Source of the DNA: Candidatus Binatia bacterium
Lineage (GTDB): Bacteria > Desulfobacterota > Binatia > UBA1149 > CAITLU01
Length of the DNA stretch: 38,867 nucleotides
Assembly: GCA_036493895.1 (NCBI GenBank)
Contig: DASXOZ010000070.1
Coordinates: 1-38,867, forward strand
Reading direction: 5' to 3'
Shown: in pieces, positions 35,584 to 38,867 of the stretch
Numbering within the stretch: position 1 is the stretch's first letter
Layout of the letters: each line of letters starts with the position of its first letter
Position numbers and translations under genes: made by a program
Notes under the pieces: generated by a model
What the model was told of the DNA's origin: nothing
The model's input: only the letters and a program-made list of their open reading frames with translations
The model's database searches: none

Positions 35584-35609
35584 CGGCGAGCGCAAGTCTG
35601 CGCCCGCCG
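35584..35609 (-). promoter_or_regulatory. Stem-loop in the rpsO-pnp intergenic region
   Basis: On the minus strand CGGCGGGCGCA-gact-TGCGCTCGCCG forms an 11-bp stem with one G-U pair and a 4-nt loop. It ends a few bases before the pnp ribosome site. In E. coli a hairpin at this same junction is cut by RNase III and lets PNPase repress its own mRNA; a similar role here is inferred from position only. It could also be the rpsO terminator. Confidence 0.55.
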
Positions 35610-35663
35610 ATGACCATTAATGTTCTTCGGTCGGGAGAAGAGGTTTATGGACGCGCGAAATGC

Positions 35664-35942
35664 TTACTTGCGGAGGCCCAGACGGTCGAGCAGCGTCACG
35701 TAAACGGCGTGATCCGTTCGCTTGACGTAGTCCAGGAGTCGGCGGCGCTGGCTCACCAGCTTGAGCAGTCCGCGGCGCGAGTGATGGTCCTTGGTATGGA
35801 CCTTGAAGTGCTCCGTGAGATGCGCGATGCGCTGGCTCAATAGAGCGATCTGCACCTCAGGCGAGCCGGAATCGGTATCATGCCGCCGGTACGCCGAGAT
35901 GAGCTCTTGCTTCGCTTGATTTTCTTCGAGACTGCTAGTCAC
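35664..35942 (-). CDS. rpsO: 30S ribosomal protein S15
   Basis: The product has 92 residues from GTG 35942. The sequence from [20 protein letters not shown] through [20 protein letters not shown] to the end DRLGLRK is classic S15, a primary binder of the 16S rRNA central domain. The start overlaps the truB stop by 8 nt; the usual length is 89, so the first few residues (VTSSLEENQ) are slightly extended. It lies in the conserved order truB-rpsO-pnp. Confidence 0.97.
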   Translation of the reverse strand: MTSSLEENQAKQELISAYRRHDTDSGSPEVQIALLSQRIAHLTEHFKVHTKDHHSRRGLLKLVSQRRRLLDYVKRTDHAVYVTLLDRLGLRK

Positions 35943-36942
35943 GAGATTCGCTTCGTTCCTTTTCCTCTTCTTCCATTTGCGAGACGGCGGCAGATAACAG
36001 GAACTCCCGGGGAGGGCAAGGCGCCGCGCTGCGGCGGGCCGCCTGCGTGAAAACTCTTTCGAGTTTCCACAGGCCCTCGTGCATCCCGGCCACGGCCACG
36101 AGGTCGCTGCCGCAGACCACGCGCACCCGTTCGCCGCTGCGCCCCGAGCCGAGGCCGCCGAGGGCGCGCTGGCGTCCCTGGCGCAGGTCCAGGGCCGCTT
36201 CCGCTGCCACTTCCACGAGGCGCAGGTGGGCCAGGGCATCGACCAGCGGGACAAGCGCCGTGGCGGGGTCCTCCATGGCTGCCAGGGTCTCCAGCGTGAC
36301 CGAGCTTTCGACAGCCAGGCGCCCTACCCGCGTCCGCCTGAGCTCCTGGAGCACCGCCCCGCAGCCCAGCGCAGCGCCGAGATCGCGGGCCAGGCTTCTT
36401 ACGTAGAAGCCTTTCGAGCAGTCGATCGTGATCGTTGCGGTGTCGGTTCCCGCCGCGTGAAGCTCGAGACGGTCCACGCGCACCGGCCTCGCCTCCAGCT
36501 CAGGCGCCTCGCCGAGGCGCGCCAGCTCGTACATCGGGCGTCCGTCCCTCTTGATCGCGGAGAACGCCGGCGGCACCTGCACGATCTCGCCGCGAAACGC
36601 GGCGGCGAGCCCCTCGAGCACGGCGTCGTCGAACGGTGGAACGGGCACGCGCCCGGTTTCGGTTCCCGTGCGATCGAGCGTGTCGGTCGTCACACCGAAG
36701 CGGATCGTGCCGCAGTAACTCTTGTCGCTGTCGGTGAGATAGCCGGCGAGCTTGGTGGCCTCGCCGAGCGCGAGCGGGAGAAGTCCGGTCGCAAACGGAT
36801 CGAGCGTGCCGGTATGGCCGGCTTTTACGCCGCCGAAAATGCGGCGCGCCTTGGCAACGACAGCCGCCGAGCTGATGCCGGCAGGCTTGTCGACCAGAAG
36901 CAGGCCGTCGGCTCCCGGTACGGTGCGAGGACGACGTCCCAT
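35935..36942 (-). CDS. truB: tRNA pseudouridine-55 synthase
   Basis: The product has 335 residues and makes pseudouridine 55 in the T-loop of tRNAs. [20 protein letters not shown] and [20 protein letters not shown] carry the catalytic Asp48. [20 protein letters not shown] and [12 protein letters not shown] complete the family motifs. The C-terminal PUA-like part ([20 protein letters not shown]) is present, followed by a ~40-residue tail rich in Arg/Glu ([12 protein letters not shown]) that may be unstructured. Its ATG shares one base with the rbfA stop (TGATG). Confidence 0.96.
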   Translation of the reverse strand: MGRRPRTVPGADGLLLVDKPAGISSAAVVAKARRIFGGVKAGHTGTLDPFATGLLPLALGEATKLAGYLTDSDKSYCGTIRFGVTTDTLDRTGTETGRVPVPPFDDAVLEGLAAAFRGEIVQVPPAFSAIKRDGRPMYELARLGEAPELEARPVRVDRLELHAAGTDTATITIDCSKGFYVRSLARDLGAALGCGAVLQELRRTRVGRLAVESSVTLETLAAMEDPATALVPLVDALAHLRLVEVAAEAALDLRQGRQRALGGLGSGRSGERVRVVCGSDLVAVAGMHEGLWKLERVFTQAARRSAAPCPPREFLLSAAVSQMEEEEKERSESRD

Positions 36943-37286
36943 CAGTTTTCGCGCTCCTGGCGAAGCAGCTTGTCGATGCGTTCGGCGGTGTGAATCGACT
37001 CGTCGTATTCGAACATCAGCGCGGGCGCGTAGCGGAGCTCCAGGCGCTGGGCCACTTCACGGCGAAGGAACCCGGAGGCGGCCTTCAGGCCCTCGCGCGC
37101 AGCCTCCACCGCGACGTTGTCGCCGAGCACCGAAAAGAATACGCGAACGGTACGAAGGTCGTCGGTCGCCTTGGCGGACGTGAACGTGATGCCGGCCAGG
37201 CGCGGGTCGTGCACACCGTGCTCGATCACGGTGGCCAGCGCCTGTACGACCTGGCGACCGACTCTTTCTGCCCTGCGTCCCGACAT
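36942..37286 (-). CDS. rbfA: Ribosome-binding factor A
   Basis: The product has 114 residues from ATG 37286; upstream in-frame residues have no ribosome site and are probably not translated. RRAERVGRQVVQALATVIEH and DPRLAGITFTSAKATDDLRT, then VRVFFSVLG, match RbfA throughout; the KH-type fold contains the SAKAT kink. It helps 30S maturation at the 16S 5' end. It sits in its usual place between DUF503 and truB. Confidence 0.95.
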   Translation of the reverse strand: MSGRRAERVGRQVVQALATVIEHGVHDPRLAGITFTSAKATDDLRTVRVFFSVLGDNVAVEAAREGLKAASGFLRREVAQRLELRYAPALMFEYDESIHTAERIDKLLRQEREN

Positions 37287-37342
37287 GACGTTCCAATCTA
37301 ATGCGGCTTGCCGGAAAACGGCATCTGGCGGCCCGCTGGTGC

Positions 37343-37630
37343 TCAGCAATTGAGGAACTCGTAACTTTCGCGGCCAGGCTCGGCCAACCCGGTCGAGGCC
37401 ACGAATTCGGATACTTCGCGCAGGCAGCGGTCGACGTGGTCCCGGTCATTGCCGACTTGCGCCACGCCGAGCACGATCGTCTGCCATATGTCCTGCTCGT
37501 CGACCTCGGCCACCGAGACGTTGAACTTGGCTTCGACGCGCGCCTTGATCGATCGCAGCACCGCGCGCTTTCCCTTGAGGGAGTGGTTCTCGCGCAGGTA
37601 CAGCGTGAGCCTCAGCACCCCGACGACCAC
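37343..37630 (-). CDS. DUF503 protein (YlxP-like)
   Basis: The product has 95 residues from GTG 37630. VVGVLRLTLYLRENHSLKGK and RAVLRSIKARVEAKFNVSVA are the DUF503 signature. The family (B. subtilis YlxP) is almost always between infB and rbfA, as here, and has been linked to ribosome assembly through that position; its molecular role is not established. It starts 24 bases after the infB stop. Confidence 0.92.
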   Translation of the reverse strand: MVVGVLRLTLYLRENHSLKGKRAVLRSIKARVEAKFNVSVAEVDEQDIWQTIVLGVAQVGNDRDHVDRCLREVSEFVASTGLAEPGRESYEFLNC

Positions 37631-37654
37631 GGTCTTGCGGCCCGGCGCCGCCGC

Positions 37655-38867
37655 TCAGGCGCGCGCCGCCGTCTCGGCTTTCGGCGCACCCAGCGTGCGC
37701 TTGATCTCCTCGACGCGGTAGACCTCGATGAGATCGCCGACCTTGACGTCGTTGAAGCGCTCCAGCCCGATGCCGCACTCGTAGCCGGTCTGCACCTCGC
37801 GCGCGTCGTCCTTGAAGCGGCGCAGGCTGGACAGGCGACCGGAGTGCACGACACGGCCGTCGCGGATCACGCGGCAGGGCCTGGCGCGCGTGATGGTGCC
37901 GTCGACGACGTAGCAGCCGGCGATGGTGCCGCCGGGGATGCTGAACGTATTGCGGACCTCGGCGCGGCCTTCGTAGACTTCCTTCTGCTCGGGCGCGAGC
38001 AGGCCTTCCAGGGCCGCCTTCACTTCGTCGATCAGCTCGTAGATCACCGTGTGAAGCCGGATGTCGACGCCTTCGCGCTCGGCGAGCTGGCGCGCCTTGC
38101 CCTCGGGCCGCACGTGGAAGCCGGCGATGATCGCGTTGGACGCCATCGCGAGCTGCACGTCGGATTCGTTGATGGCACCGACGCCGCCGTGGATCACGCG
38201 CAACGACACTTCGTCGTTCGAAAGCTTCTCGAGCGAAGTCTTGATCGCCTCGACGGATCCATCGACGTCCCCCTTGAGGACGATGCTGAGTTCGAGCGCG
38301 TCTCCCGCCCCGCTCATGCGGCGCTGCAGGTCTTCGAGCGACATTCGCGTCGTGGTGGTCATCGACGACTTGCGCGTCGATTCGCGGCGGAATTCGGCAA
38401 CCTGGGAGGCCTTCGACGGATCCTCGACGACGACGAACGGATCGCCGGCCGACGGAACGCCGTCCAGGCCGATGATCTCGACAGGCGTCGAAGGACCGGC
38501 ATTCTTGACGGGGCGACCCGCGTGGTCGCTCATCGCGCGCACGCGGCCGACGATCTCTCCGCAGACGAAGTGGTCGCCGTGCTTGAGCACGCCCTTCTGC
38601 ACGAGCACCGTCGCGACAGGTCCGCGGCCGCGGTCCAGCCGCGATTCGACGACGGTGCCGACGGCGCGCGTGTCGGTCGGCGCGCGAAGGTCGAGGATCT
38701 CCGCTTGCAGCGAGATGGCCTCGAGCAGTTCGTCGATGCCGGTACGCTGGAGCGCCGAGACTTCGAGGTACTGGGTCTGGCCGCCCCACTCTTCTGGCTG
38801 CAGCCCGTAGTCGGTCAGCTGCTGCTTGACGCGTTCGGGATTGGCACCCGGTTTGTCGATCTTGTTG
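37655..38867 (-). CDS. infB: Translation initiation factor IF-2, C-terminal part (cut by window edge)
   Basis: About 404 residues are visible. The frame enters at the right edge with the G4 motif NKID of the GTPase domain, soon followed by the G5 motif VSALQRTGIDELLEAI. Domain II (LDRGRGPVATVLVQKGVLKH), domain III (LSIVLKGDVDGSVEAIKTSL and IHGGVGAINESDV) and the fMet-tRNA-binding C2 domain (QTGYECGIGLERFNDVKVGD) follow in normal order. IF-2 delivers initiator tRNA to the 30S subunit. The N-terminal half and likely nusA lie outside the window. Confidence 0.97.
   Translation of the reverse strand, partial: NKIDKPGANPERVKQQLTDYGLQPEEWGGQTQYLEVSALQRTGIDELLEAISLQAEILDLRAPTDTRAVGTVVESRLDRGRGPVATVLVQKGVLKHGDHFVCGEIVGRVRAMSDHAGRPVKNAGPSTPVEIIGLDGVPSAGDPFVVVEDPSKASQVAEFRRESTRKSSMTTTTRMSLEDLQRRMSGAGDALELSIVLKGDVDGSVEAIKTSLEKLSNDEVSLRVIHGGVGAINESDVQLAMASNAIIAGFHVRPEGKARQLAEREGVDIRLHTVIYELIDEVKAALEGLLAPEQKEVYEGRAEVRNTFSIPGGTIAGCYVVDGTITRARPCRVIRDGRVVHSGRLSSLRRFKDDAREVQTGYECGIGLERFNDVKVGDLIEVYRVEEIKRTLGAPKAETAARA

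Overview
The window is a high-GC bacterial chromosome segment, apparently Gram-negative: it encodes exported periplasm-type proteins with Sec signals, a PQQ/cytochrome c alcohol dehydrogenase and a DUF1329 protein. The gene mix (split PurS/PurQ/PurL, DUF1329, a PuuD-like membrane protein, FG-GAP protein, F420-type split-barrel protein) suits a deltaproteobacterial-like lineage sensu lato, such as Desulfobacterota or Candidatus Binatota. That placement is an inference with low confidence.

Region 1 (1-3714) is accessory DNA with visibly lower GC and different codon use. It starts with the right end of an IS3-family element. Next come a primase-polymerase-like gene whose motif-I acids are missing, about 870 bases without a clear gene, an excisionase-like helix-turn-helix gene and a complete tyrosine recombinase. 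The recombinase points into the 3' end of a tRNA-Leu(UAA), the classic layout of an element integrated in a tRNA gene. This tRNA lacks the encoded CCA that the two other tRNAs of the window have.

Region 2 (3800-9770) is a mosaic of single genes: a hicBA-type toxin-antitoxin pair, a RidA-family protein, a methyltransferase, a secreted PHB-depolymerase-like esterase with an extra N-terminal domain, an SRPBCC protein preceded by a 26-bp tandem repeat, and an aldehyde dehydrogenase. The last sits directly before a PQQ alcohol dehydrogenase with a fused cytochrome c (9779-12163). Together these two could oxidise an alcohol to an acid in two steps, one in the periplasm and one in the cytoplasm.

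Region 3 (12270-22080) holds tRNA-Cys, a leuB-type dehydrogenase with a strong hairpin in its leader, a bolA/aminotransferase/split-barrel operon on the minus strand, a rhomboid/DUF1329 pair on the plus strand, a PuuD-like membrane protein, a CoA-transferase remnant, a large FG-GAP repeat protein and tRNA-Gly.

Region 4 (22229-38867) is conserved core genome: pgsA, divergent nadB, a tightly coupled purine operon (purB-purC-purS-purQ-purL-purF), and the translation/RNA cluster infB-DUF503-rbfA-truB-rpsO-pnp followed by an M16 peptidase and dut. Both operons run on the minus strand. Many junctions are 1-8 nt overlaps in which a GTG, ATG or TTG start shares bases with the previous stop codon.
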